Of a DNA stretch of 64,000 nucleotides, positions 7,297-15,501 are shown piece by piece. This DNA is from Deltaproteobacteria bacterium (lineage in GTDB: Bacteria; Desulfobacterota; Binatia; Binatales; Binataceae). Within the stretch, counting starts at the first letter, position 1. The number at the start of each line of letters is the position of its first letter. The translations under genes were made by a program, and so were the position numbers. The stretch covers positions 22,160 through 86,159 of the forward strand of contig JAFAHS010000249.1 of the NCBI GenBank assembly GCA_019237115.1. The letters are read 5' to 3'. The notes under the pieces are model-generated. The model ran no database searches and was not told the DNA's origin. It worked only from the letters and a program-made list of their open reading frames with translations.

Positions 7297-8069
7297 CAGT
7301 CGGTACCGTCGCGCTCGATTCCGCTGCGGTTGATCAGGGTCGCGGCCACCGCGGCTCCAAAGCCGTTGTCGATGTTCACCACGGTAACCCCCGACGCGCA
7401 GGTATTCAGCATCGCGAGCAGCGCGGCGAGTCCCGCGAACGCGGCTCCATAGCCGATACTGGTGGGAACCGCGATCACGGGCTTGTCGATCAAACCCGCG
7501 ACGACCGAGGGCAGCGCACCTTCCATGCCGGCGACCACGATCAGGACCGTGGCACGCCGGATGGAATCGAGATTGGCGGTCAGACGCTGCAGCCCCGCCA
7601 CCCCCACGTCGTACAGGCGCGTCACCCGGTTGCCGAACAACTCCGCACAAACCGCGGCCTCTTCCGCCACCGGGATGTCGGAGGTGCCTGCACTGATCAC
7701 CATCAATTCGCCGTGTCCGCGGATGCGGCGGGCCTCGAACATGAGCGCGCCGATCTGGGCCTCGGGATAATAGGTCAGCGCCTTGATTTTGGATCGTACC
7801 GCCCGCGCCTTGTCTTGCCCGAGGCGGCTTACGATGAAGTTCGCGCGCGATTTGATCATGCCGCGCCCGATCGCGACGATCTGCTCCACGGTCTTGGTCT
7901 GTCCCAGGATTACTTCCGGAAACCCGCGCCGCAGCGTGCGATGGTGATCGAGCTTGGCGAAACCGAGGTCCTGAAACGGCAACTCGCGCAACGCGCGCAT
8001 CGCCGCGGTGGCGGTAGTCTTGCCCTCCGCGACGGAATCGAGAATCGCGCGAATCTGACGTTCGGTCAT
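7296..8069 (-). CDS. larB: Pyridinium-3,5-biscarboxylic acid mononucleotide synthase LarB
   Basis: A 257-residue LarB with an N-terminal helical region and a C-terminal AIR-carboxylase (PurE-like) domain, visible in VISAGTSDIPVAEEAA, VIVVAGMEGALPSVVAGL, VPTSIGYGAAFAG and NIDNGFGAAVAA. LarB carboxylates and hydrolyses nicotinic acid adenine dinucleotide, the first step of the nickel-pincer (NPN) cofactor of lactate racemase-type enzymes. larA, larC and larE are not in the window. The gene overlaps its upstream neighbour by 4 bp and the ABC1 kinase by 1 bp, so it belongs to a tight operon with membrane CNNM/CorC genes. Confidence 0.93.
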   Translation of the reverse strand: MTERQIRAILDSVAEGKTTATAAMRALRELPFQDLGFAKLDHHRTLRRGFPEVILGQTKTVEQIVAIGRGMIKSRANFIVSRLGQDKARAVRSKIKALTYYPEAQIGALMFEARRIRGHGELMVISAGTSDIPVAEEAAVCAELFGNRVTRLYDVGVAGLQRLTANLDSIRRATVLIVVAGMEGALPSVVAGLIDKPVIAVPTSIGYGAAFAGLAALLAMLNTCASGVTVVNIDNGFGAAVAATLINRSGIERDGTD

Positions 8070-9355
8070 CGCCGCTTCAGGACATCAGCTCGAAGCGGGC
8101 GTTCCAGGTGCAGCATCACCTCGCGCACCGCGCGCAGGTCGCTGCGGGTGACGGTGATCGTGATCCCGCCGGCGTTGAGCTGCTCACCCGGCTTGGGAAT
8201 ATGACCCAGGCGCTCGAGCACGAATCCGCCGATGCTAGCATACTCGTCGCCCTCCGGCAGATGCAGTCCGTAGCGTTCGTTCAATTCGCCAATCGGCGCG
8301 CGGGCCATCACCGCCAGGGTGTGCGGATTCACCACGCGCGCAATCTCTTCCTCGCGATCGTGTTCGTCCTCGATTTCGCCCACCACCTCTTCGAGCACGT
8401 CCTCCATCGTGATGATGCCTGCCGCGCCGCCGTATTCGTCGACGATCACCGCAAGATTTTCGCCGGTGCGCTGCAGCGCGAGCAGCACCTCGTCCAGTGG
8501 CATCGATTCGGGAAAATAGCTGATCGGACGCATCACCTCGGTGACCGGGTGGCTTAGGTCGGGTGCTTCCAGCAAATCGAAGACGTGCACGACCCCGACG
8601 ATATCGGTGATGCGATGGCTGAACACCGGCAGGCGGCTGAAGCCGACCCGGCGCACCGTTTCGATCGCGGCGGAGAGGGAGGCATCCTGCGGGATCGCAT
8701 CCACCCCGACCAGCGGGACCATCGCCTTGCGCGCCTCCGCGCGCGAGAAGCGAAAGATCCGGCTGATCATCGTGCTTTCCGCCGGCAGGATCGCGTCCTT
8801 GTCCGACGCCAAGGTCAGGTCGGCCGGCGCGCGATGCAGCAACCGCACCAGATCTTCGCGTTCCAGGAAGACGCTTTCGGCCTCGGACGGTACCCCGGCA
8901 AGCCAGCGCAGCGCGCGACTGAGCAAGGTTTCCACGAACAAGAGCGGCGCCATGACAACTGCCATGACCCGCAAGACCGGCGCGGCCAAGCGGGCGAAGC
9001 CCAAGGGATTGCGCAGGGTCAGCAGTTTGGGCATCGATTCGCCCAGCACCAGCGTTAGCGGCGTCAGAATGAACGGTGCCCACAACGAGAGTCCGGGTCG
9101 CAAATCGTGCAGAAACGCGGTCAGCGCTACCGCAATGATCACGGTAGCCAGGTTGTTGCTGGTGAGGGTCAACGCGAGCAGGCGATCGCGGCGGGCCAGC
9201 AACCATCCCAGGGCCCGCGCCGCCCTACCGCCCCGTTCGCCTTCCGCACGGACCTTGAGTTCATCGGCCGAGACCAGCGCGATCTCGCTGGCCGCAAAGA
9301 ACGCCTGCAGCGCAAGGCACGCGACCAGCGCGATGAGGAGGCCCCCAACTGTCAT
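8066..9355 (-). CDS. HlyC/CorC (CNNM) family membrane protein 2
   Basis: A 429-residue protein with an N-terminal DUF21/CNNM membrane domain (about 1-175, several hydrophobic segments including the LGESMPKLLTLRNP turn), a CBS pair (about 215-330; VVHVFDLLEAP and AVIVDEYGGAAGIITMEDVLEE) and a C-terminal CorC_HlyC domain. CNNM/CorC proteins take part in Mg2+ (Na+-coupled) efflux. The gene starts within the stop of its paralogue upstream (ATGA) and ends within the start of larB, so the genes are co-translated. Two successive CNNM genes may form a heterodimer, which is inference. Confidence 0.92.
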   Translation of the reverse strand: MTVGGLLIALVACLALQAFFAASEIALVSADELKVRAEGERGGRAARALGWLLARRDRLLALTLTSNNLATVIIAVALTAFLHDLRPGLSLWAPFILTPLTLVLGESMPKLLTLRNPLGFARLAAPVLRVMAVVMAPLLFVETLLSRALRWLAGVPSEAESVFLEREDLVRLLHRAPADLTLASDKDAILPAESTMISRIFRFSRAEARKAMVPLVGVDAIPQDASLSAAIETVRRVGFSRLPVFSHRITDIVGVVHVFDLLEAPDLSHPVTEVMRPISYFPESMPLDEVLLALQRTGENLAVIVDEYGGAAGIITMEDVLEEVVGEIEDEHDREEEIARVVNPHTLAVMARAPIGELNERYGLHLPEGDEYASIGGFVLERLGHIPKPGEQLNAGGITITVTRSDLRAVREVMLHLERPLRADVLKRR

Positions 9356-10563
9356 CGCCTGAGCCTCACCTGCTCAACCGTGGCGCCGCGCACGCGCTCG
9401 ATGGACGCCTCGAATTCCCCGAGCCTGAGCTTTTCGCCGACCGGGGGGACTCGACCCAACCTGCGCAACATCTGGTTGGAGAGGGTCCGGCCGCCGCCGG
9501 GCACCTCCAGTTTGAAATCCGGCCCCAGGGCGGTCGCGAGCTCGCGGGTATCGATGGCGCCCGACGCCAGCCATTCGTTGGGGGAGATTTTTTGCAGTTC
9601 CGGAATTTCCACGTCGAATTCGTCGCGCAATTCCCCAAACAGCTCCTCGAGGAGGTCTTCGAGGGTAACCAGTCCGAGAAGGCGCCCGTATTCATCGACC
9701 ACCAGCGCCATCTGGAATCTGCCGCGTCGCATCTCGTCAAACAGCTCGCGCAACGGTTTGCGCGGCGGGATGAAATAGGCAGGCCGCAGCAGGCGCTCGA
9801 CCCGCGGGAGGGCGGGGTCAAGCCGGGTGACGGCGAGGTCCTTGGCGTGCAACACGCCGACGATGTTTTCCGGGCTGCCACGATGCATGGGAATGCGGGA
9901 AAAGTGGCCGTGCGCGACTTCGGTAATCAACTGCGCCGGTGGCGTGGCAATATCGAGGCTGAAGATCCGATCCCGCGGCGTCATCACTTCGGACGCACGG
10001 CGGGCGCCGAAATCAAATACCCGATGGATTAGCGCGCGTTCCTCGGGCTCGACCTCCCCCTGGGTTTCGCTGAGCTTCAGAAGCGCCTTGAATTCGGTCT
10101 CGGAAAAGGGCTCGGGTCCGGGAGCCACATCGTGAGGGGCAAAAAACCTGGCTACCGGATGGACCAGCTCGGCCAGGACCGCCAACGGGCGCGCCGTGAG
10201 CCGTGCCACCCCGGTCGGATGGCCGAGCGCGAAAGTCTTGGGCGTGATGTCGCAGAAGATCAACACCACCACGAACATGACCGGCGCCGCGACATACGGA
10301 CCGAGCTCGCCGCCGAGCCAGAAAAGGAAAAACGCGGTGGCCAGACAAGTGGCAAAAACGTTGCTGCCCTCATTGAAACCGATCACGACGATCAGAGACT
10401 CAAGCGGTCGGCGCATCAGCCGGTCGACCGCGAGTCGGACCGGCTCGCTTAACTGTTCGCGGATATGCTCGGCGCGCGCCATCGTGAAGATCGCGGTTTC
10501 GGACGCGGCGAGTCCGGCGCTGACCATTATCAACGCGAGCACCACGATTGGCAGCAACAGCAT
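9352..10563 (-). CDS. HlyC/CorC (CNNM) family membrane protein 1
   Basis: A 403-residue paralogue of the next gene, starting at MLLLPIVVLALIMVSAGLAASETA. It has a CNNM membrane domain (about 1-150) with the FCDITPKTFALGHP turn, a CBS pair containing SEVMTPRDRIFSLDI and LVVDEYGRLLGLVTLEDLLEE, and a CorC_HlyC tail. The start was placed after the thiL stop (13 bp gap); the frame remains open further upstream across thiL, but that part has no membrane-protein character. Its end overlaps the second CNNM gene by 4 bp. The likely role is divalent cation (Mg2+) export or sensing in the inner membrane. Confidence 0.9.
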   Translation of the reverse strand: MLLLPIVVLALIMVSAGLAASETAIFTMARAEHIREQLSEPVRLAVDRLMRRPLESLIVVIGFNEGSNVFATCLATAFFLFWLGGELGPYVAAPVMFVVVLIFCDITPKTFALGHPTGVARLTARPLAVLAELVHPVARFFAPHDVAPGPEPFSETEFKALLKLSETQGEVEPEERALIHRVFDFGARRASEVMTPRDRIFSLDIATPPAQLITEVAHGHFSRIPMHRGSPENIVGVLHAKDLAVTRLDPALPRVERLLRPAYFIPPRKPLRELFDEMRRGRFQMALVVDEYGRLLGLVTLEDLLEELFGELRDEFDVEIPELQKISPNEWLASGAIDTRELATALGPDFKLEVPGGGRTLSNQMLRRLGRVPPVGEKLRLGEFEASIERVRGATVEQVRLRR

Positions 10564-10576
10564 CACGGAACGCCGA

Positions 10577-11563
10577 CTAACCTTGCGCCCGCAACTGGTC
10601 CCATCCGCCGACCCGCGGCCGGACGGCGCCCCGCAACTGCAGGCCGGGTCGCCCAACGATGGCGCCAATACGATGCGTGGGAACGCGCAACCAGCGCGCC
10701 AGCTTCGCCTGGGAATGTCCGGGTCGGATACAAAACAACAACTCGTAGTCCTCGCCTCCGCCGAGCGCCAGGGAAAGATCGGGGCCGGCAACCTCACGGT
10801 ACGCAGTCGATAGCGGAATCGACGTGGCGTCGACCTCGGCGCCCACACCGCTTCGTTCGAGGAGATGGCCAAGGTCCTGCAACAGTCCATCGCTCAAGTC
10901 GATGGCGGCGGGCGCGGGCCGCAGACGGGCCAGGCGCTGCCCTGCTAACAGCCGCGCGGTGGGCGCCAGGTAGCGCGACACCAGGTGGCGGCGCGCGGAG
11001 CTCCTCACCCGCTTCTGTCCGGCCAGGATTCGCCAGCCGAGCGCTGCATCGCCGAGAGTTCCGGTGACGAAAATTTCATCGCCGGCGCGCGCGCGATCGC
11101 GCCTTAGCGGTCGCGCCGGCGCGTCGCCCAGCAGAGCGATGGTGATTGCCATCTGGCGCGCCGAAGTTATGTTGCCGCCGACGATATCGACCGCCTCCGC
11201 GCGCGCGGCGCGCCGCAGACCCCCATACAGCCGATCGAAGAAGCGCCGCGTGAGTCCGGGACGGATTGCGAGATTGACTACGCAGGCGGTGGGAACCCCG
11301 CCCATCGCGGCGACGTCGCTCAAGTTCACCGCCAGGGCCCGGGCGCCGAGCTGTTCGGGCGTTCCCCATCCGAGCTTGAAATGAACCCCTTCGACCATCG
11401 AGTCGATGGTAAACAGGATCGATGAAGCGCCGCGCGCCACGATGGCGCAATCATCGCCGGGACCGAGAATCGTCCTGCGGCGGTGGGGAAGATCCGCAAC
11501 CAGCCGCGCGATGAGCGCGAACTCGTCGGGCAGCGTCGCCCGCTGGCGCCCCTGGGTCTGCAT
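10577..11563 (-). CDS. thiL: Thiamine-monophosphate kinase ThiL
   Basis: A 328-residue ThiL, of normal size. It shows the AIRS-kinase motifs DEFALIARL, the metal/ATP loop GPGDDCAIV, the substrate region TIDSMVEGVHF, ALAVNLSDVAAMGG, VGGNITSARQMAI, IDLSDGLLQDL and GGGEDYELLF. It phosphorylates thiamine monophosphate to thiamine pyrophosphate in the cytoplasm. It is the first gene of a five-gene minus-strand run (thiL, two CNNM genes, larB, ABC1 kinase) with gaps of 13 bp or less. No other thiamin genes and no recognisable TPP riboswitch precede it. Confidence 0.95.
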   Translation of the reverse strand: MQTQGRQRATLPDEFALIARLVADLPHRRRTILGPGDDCAIVARGASSILFTIDSMVEGVHFKLGWGTPEQLGARALAVNLSDVAAMGGVPTACVVNLAIRPGLTRRFFDRLYGGLRRAARAEAVDIVGGNITSARQMAITIALLGDAPARPLRRDRARAGDEIFVTGTLGDAALGWRILAGQKRVRSSARRHLVSRYLAPTARLLAGQRLARLRPAPAAIDLSDGLLQDLGHLLERSGVGAEVDATSIPLSTAYREVAGPDLSLALGGGEDYELLFCIRPGHSQAKLARWLRVPTHRIGAIVGRPGLQLRGAVRPRVGGWDQLRAQG

Positions 11564-11779
11564 CGAGCAAGTTCACCACAAAGCAACCGAGTCGGGAATG
11601 ATGCGGCCTTTCTGCTGCGGAGGAAAGTCCTCGGTAAAACAATCCTCCGGCGGACCTCCAACTCGCTTCACCGCAGACCAAAGAGTTTGCAGAACTTGGC
11701 ATCGCCAGGGAAGACGGCGCGGGCACCGGGTCGGCAAGCCCGCCCATTTTCCGGCTCTTGCGGGCCCGCTGTACGAAGT

Positions 11780-13072
11780 TCAGCGACTTCCGCGCGCGCA
11801 CGGAATCTCCGCGCGCAGGTGAATGCCGGTCGGCTTCAAGCTGCGGACCAGCAGGCTGCCGCCGGCAGCCTCGGTCATCGAGCGTGCCAGGAATAGCCCG
11901 ATTCTGCCCGCGTTGAGAGGCCGCGCACTGCCGCGCGGATTCGTCATCATCTGCTCGAGTTCGGCCGCCGAAATCCTGGCTCCGGGCGCGTCGATGTCGA
12001 TGGCAATCCGTTCACCGCTGAGAGAGGTCCGAAGCGAAACTGCGCTCTTGCAATCGGCCGCCAACGGTACCGCGGCAAGGTTGCGGACGATTCGCGCCAG
12101 CTGCTGCGGGTCGACGGAAACGTGCGGCAAGCTCTCGAGCTGATGCAGGAACCGGGTTCCGACGCGCCGGGCCTGAGCGGCACAGTCTTCAACGACCTCG
12201 GCCAGGACCGGGTTTGGATCGGTAACGGTTGCCTTAACCTGGAAGCGGCCGTCTTCCTCCATGCGGTACAAGTCGAGCGAGTTGCCGACCACCAGGTTGG
12301 TGTTCCACGCCGTCGACCCGATTCGCGCGATCATCTGCTCGCGGTCCGCCGGGCTGGTCGAGGGCTCTTCGAGCAGCTCCACATAGCCGGCCAGCGCCGA
12401 GACCGGGTTGCGAATGTCGTGGGCCATGGTTGCGATCTGACGCTCGCGAAAGCGCGCCGCGGTTTCCAGCTCTTCGAGCTGCCCGCGAATCTTCAGTCGG
12501 TATTGGTTGATGAAAATCGAGGTGCTCTGGGCAAGCAGCAGGGCGGCGAGCACGCTGAGCCAGCGATAAATGTTGAGGTTGTCGTTTATCGGAACCAGCA
12601 CCTGCGCGGCGCTATATGCAAGCAACGCGGCTGCACTCATCGCAAGCTGCCAGCGCGGACTCCAGCTCACGAACGATGCGGTCGCGAACGGACACAGGAT
12701 GATGACCGACAGACGGGAGACCGGATCGTGCGTGATCGCGCTGATCGCGATGAACATCACCATGATGACCAGGCAGACCCCAAAAACCCACAGCTGCCAG
12801 AAGCGCCGGAACATCGGGGTCCAGGTGAGGGCCAAAAACACCACCGCTGCGGCAGTCGCCAGCAGATGCATCCCGGGGGCCGCCCCGCGCAGCGCCACGT
12901 CGACGATGAGATACAGGATCAGGAACAAGATCCCGATTGAAGCGGCCAGCCGCAGCGCATTGAGCGGTTCTTCTTCGCCGCCCGTGTCGAGATGCGGGGC
13001 CCGGAACGTCTGCGACCACTTGTTGCCGCCCTGGTGATTATCGAACTCGTCTGCCACTGTGCGAAGGCTCAC
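11780..13072 (-). CDS. Membrane histidine kinase with degenerate ATP-binding domain
   Basis: 430 residues. A hydrophobic N-terminal half (about 40-185) has roughly six membrane helices, followed by a HisKA helix with the phosphoacceptor His218 (MAHDIRNPVSAL). The C-terminal HATPase region is unusual: the N-box reads IVRNLAAVPLAADC, without the second Asn; the G1 box is replaced by DIDAPGARIS; and a partial G2 box (GRIGLFLARS) and AAGGSL remain. It may bind ATP poorly or act as a regulated pseudokinase. Its ATG overlaps the aminotransferase stop by 4 bp, placing it last in the luxE-luxC-aminotransferase operon. No response regulator adjoins it. Confidence 0.8.
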   Translation of the reverse strand: MSLRTVADEFDNHQGGNKWSQTFRAPHLDTGGEEEPLNALRLAASIGILFLILYLIVDVALRGAAPGMHLLATAAAVVFLALTWTPMFRRFWQLWVFGVCLVIMVMFIAISAITHDPVSRLSVIILCPFATASFVSWSPRWQLAMSAAALLAYSAAQVLVPINDNLNIYRWLSVLAALLLAQSTSIFINQYRLKIRGQLEELETAARFRERQIATMAHDIRNPVSALAGYVELLEEPSTSPADREQMIARIGSTAWNTNLVVGNSLDLYRMEEDGRFQVKATVTDPNPVLAEVVEDCAAQARRVGTRFLHQLESLPHVSVDPQQLARIVRNLAAVPLAADCKSAVSLRTSLSGERIAIDIDAPGARISAAELEQMMTNPRGSARPLNAGRIGLFLARSMTEAAGGSLLVRSLKPTGIHLRAEIPCARGSR

Positions 13073-14283
13073 ACGCGGCTCGCGCCGCCACGTGTCCCCA
13101 ACAGCGCATCACGCATGGCAGCGACAGCGATGTCAATCTCCCTGCGCACGATAGCTAGTGGAGGCGCGAGCCTGACAACTTGGTCAGCATTTAGAGTCCA
13201 ATTAACAATCACTCCGCGCGATATCGTTTCCGCAACGAATCGATGGGCAAATTCCGCGGAATGAAAATCGAGCCCCACCAGCAATCCGATCCCGCGGACT
13301 TCTGCGATCTCGGGCGCGGCCAGGGCCCGCAGCGCCTCCACGAGGTAAGCGCCCTTCTCCACCGCATGGGCGGAAAGCTCTTCTTGGGTGATAACCTCCA
13401 GCGCGGCAAGTCCGGCGGCGCACGACAACGGGTGGCCGCCGAAAGTGGTGATGTGTCCGAGCGGAGGGTCGTGCGAGAGCGTCCCGATTACCTCATCGGA
13501 GCCCACGAATGCGCCAAGCGGCAGGCCGCCGCCGAGCGCTTTTGCCAGCACCACCATGTCGGGCACGACGCCGAAATGTTCCAGCGCAAAGAGCCGGCCG
13601 GTTCTACCGAGCCCGGTCAGTACTTCGTCGAACACCAGCAGCGCGCCCGCGCGATCACATCGCGAGCGCAGCTCGCGCATGAACCCGATCGCCGGAATGC
13701 GGACCCCACCCTCAGCCTGCACCGGCTCGATAACCACCGCGGCGAGCGAAGAATCGATTGCATCCAGCGCGCCGGGATCGTCGAAGGGCAGGTGCCGAAC
13801 CGAATCGAGCAGCGGTTCAAAGGGCTTGCGCCAGGCCGGGTTGCCGGCCAGCGAGAGGGCACCGAGGGTGTCACCGTGGTAAGCGCCCTCAAACGCGGCC
13901 AGCGCGTGTCGCCCGGTAAATTTGCGGGCAGCCTTGAGCGCGCCTTCGATCGCTTCGGCGCCGCTGTTGGTGAAGTAGACTCGCGAGAGCGGCGCCGGCA
14001 GAAGACCGGCGAGGCGCGCCGCCAACTCCACCTGCGGCTCGATGAGGTATTCGCCATAGACCATCACGTGCAAATAGCGGCGCATCTGACGCTCGATCGC
14101 GGCCAGTACCGCGGGATGTCCGTGGCCCAGCGCGCTGACCCCGATGCCGGCGATGAAGTCCAGGTAGCGGCGACCATCGGCGGTGTAGAGCCACACACCC
14201 TCGGCGCGCACGATCTCCAGCCCGATCGGTGCGTCAGAGGTTTGCGCGAGATTGCGTATGAAGAGATCCCGGAGTTTGCTCAC
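13069..14283 (-). CDS. Class III PLP-dependent aminotransferase
   Basis: 404 residues from a GTG start (VSKLRDLFIRN) that overlaps the upstream stop by 4 bp (GTGA). It has the fold and motifs of acetylornithine/4-aminobutyrate-type aminotransferases: FTNSGAEAIEGALKAAR, EGAYHGDTLGALS, IEPVQAEGG, LVFDEVLTGLGRTG (Asp219 contacts the PLP ring nitrogen), the PLP lysine Lys248 in VVLAKALGGGLPLG, and TTFGGHPLSCAA. In this operon the likely amino acceptor is the aldehyde made by the LuxC/LuxE-like pair, giving a long-chain amine, or an amino-acyl product; that role is inference. The frame stays open upstream across luxC, but that part is antisense-like and was excluded. Confidence 0.88.
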   Translation of the reverse strand: MSKLRDLFIRNLAQTSDAPIGLEIVRAEGVWLYTADGRRYLDFIAGIGVSALGHGHPAVLAAIERQMRRYLHVMVYGEYLIEPQVELAARLAGLLPAPLSRVYFTNSGAEAIEGALKAARKFTGRHALAAFEGAYHGDTLGALSLAGNPAWRKPFEPLLDSVRHLPFDDPGALDAIDSSLAAVVIEPVQAEGGVRIPAIGFMRELRSRCDRAGALLVFDEVLTGLGRTGRLFALEHFGVVPDMVVLAKALGGGLPLGAFVGSDEVIGTLSHDPPLGHITTFGGHPLSCAAGLAALEVITQEELSAHAVEKGAYLVEALRALAAPEIAEVRGIGLLVGLDFHSAEFAHRFVAETISRGVIVNWTLNADQVVRLAPPLAIVRREIDIAVAAMRDALLGTRGGASRV

Positions 14284-15497
14284 TGATCTATGGTCATCCG
14301 ATCCAGGAACCAGCCACCGCCATGCCGCCAGGTGAGCGGCGGAGATTGCATCGCGCCGGGTTCGGCAAGATATGAAACTCCCAACGCCGCCAAAAGGTCT
14401 CGTGTCTTGGATAGATTGTCGCCGTTTCCCGCGACCGCAAATGCCTCCAGCTTGCCGCGTATCGATGCCAGTCTTGAAGCGAGGTCCGCAAGATTCCGGA
14501 TCGCACTCACGCGAACGCAGCGCAACCCCGGCCCCGGACTTAGGTCGGCATCTCGATCGAAGACTACCACCCACGAAAGCCCCGGCCCCTCGATCGGGCG
14601 CACCGGCTCACCGGCAATGGCGCGCCAGCGAGCGGTCTCGCGCACGCTGCGCAGGGCGGCAGCATCCTCGAGCTCCAGATGAAGGGGCGGTGGTAGCCGG
14701 CTGGCGAGGTCGCCCATCGCGCGGGCCAGAAGCTCGGCAAAACCCACCGCGTCTCCCTCGCTCTCGGATTCGACGAAGATCTGGTGCGGCGACAGGCAGC
14801 CGAGCTGTTCGAATAGGGTCACATCGCGTGCGAGGCGGCGCGCCACCCCCTCGGCCTGGGCGCCACGCGCCGCGCCCCGGGTAACCAGCGCGGCGCTCAG
14901 ACGGCTGCCGAAGCCGACTACTTCGCCGCCACCGACCGCGGTGATGGTGGAGTCGTCGCCGTAGGGGATGACCTCGTCGATAACCTCGCGCAGCGCCCCG
15001 GTGAGATCGGCACGTGCGCGCGACCAGTTGAAAACCTGAAGCCTGTCGCCAACCCGCGAATCCTCGTGTGCCAGGGTCTTGCCCAACTCCGCGAAGAACC
15101 AGGGTTCGCGCGAGGCGGTCTTGACGAGCAGACCTGCTCCCGCCAGCAGGCCGAGCACGACCTCATGCAGGCCCGCGCCGACCACGTTGCCGGCCATGAC
15201 AAAGCCCAGCAACTCCCGCCGCACCGTGACGCGCCGAGCGAGCTCGGCCAGAGCATCGCGGGTGAACGGCGCCAGCAGTGCATCAAGCGACTCCTCGAGC
15301 AACGGAATGCTGAATCCCAGGTGCCGGGCAATTTGCAGGATGGTCGCGTGGCGCGGCGCGAATTCGCGATCGCGCCATCGCTCCAGCACGGCGGCGAGTA
15401 CCTCGGCGACTTGCTCCGGCGCGATTGGGTCGCCGATCGCGGCCTCCAGCGACCTCGCTCCCTGCACGATCTGGTTTGCGGTGGGAAGGGTCAGCAC
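14280..15497 (-). CDS. LuxC-like acyl-CoA/acyl-protein reductase
   Basis: A 405-residue protein of the LuxC acyl-CoA reductase family. Recognisable parts are the N-terminal helical region, LLGFVMAGNVVGAGLHEVVLG (nucleotide/substrate loop), VKTASREPWF, and the probable acyl-accepting Cys234 in LFEQLGCLSPHQIFVE. LuxC takes an acyl group from the LuxE synthetase or from CoA and reduces it with NADPH to a fatty aldehyde. A LuxE-like gene lies 4 bp upstream and an aminotransferase overlaps its 3' end. No luxAB luciferase genes are present, so the aldehyde is unlikely to serve light production. Confidence 0.85.
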   Translation of the reverse strand: MLTLPTANQIVQGARSLEAAIGDPIAPEQVAEVLAAVLERWRDREFAPRHATILQIARHLGFSIPLLEESLDALLAPFTRDALAELARRVTVRRELLGFVMAGNVVGAGLHEVVLGLLAGAGLLVKTASREPWFFAELGKTLAHEDSRVGDRLQVFNWSRARADLTGALREVIDEVIPYGDDSTITAVGGGEVVGFGSRLSAALVTRGAARGAQAEGVARRLARDVTLFEQLGCLSPHQIFVESESEGDAVGFAELLARAMGDLASRLPPPLHLELEDAAALRSVRETARWRAIAGEPVRPIEGPGLSWVVVFDRDADLSPGPGLRCVRVSAIRNLADLASRLASIRGKLEAFAVAGNGDNLSKTRDLLAALGVSYLAEPGAMQSPPLTWRHGGGWFLDRMTIDQ

Positions 15498-15501
15498 GGT
15501 G

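Noticed and set aside
5986..7452. A long plus-strand frame (488 codons) opposite the ABC1 kinase gene
   Set aside because: Antisense shadow with an Arg/His/Leu-rich product and no recognisable motif.
11564..11779. Gap between thiL and the histidine kinase gene searched for a terminator or operator
   Set aside because: No stem with T-run and no convincing palindrome were found.
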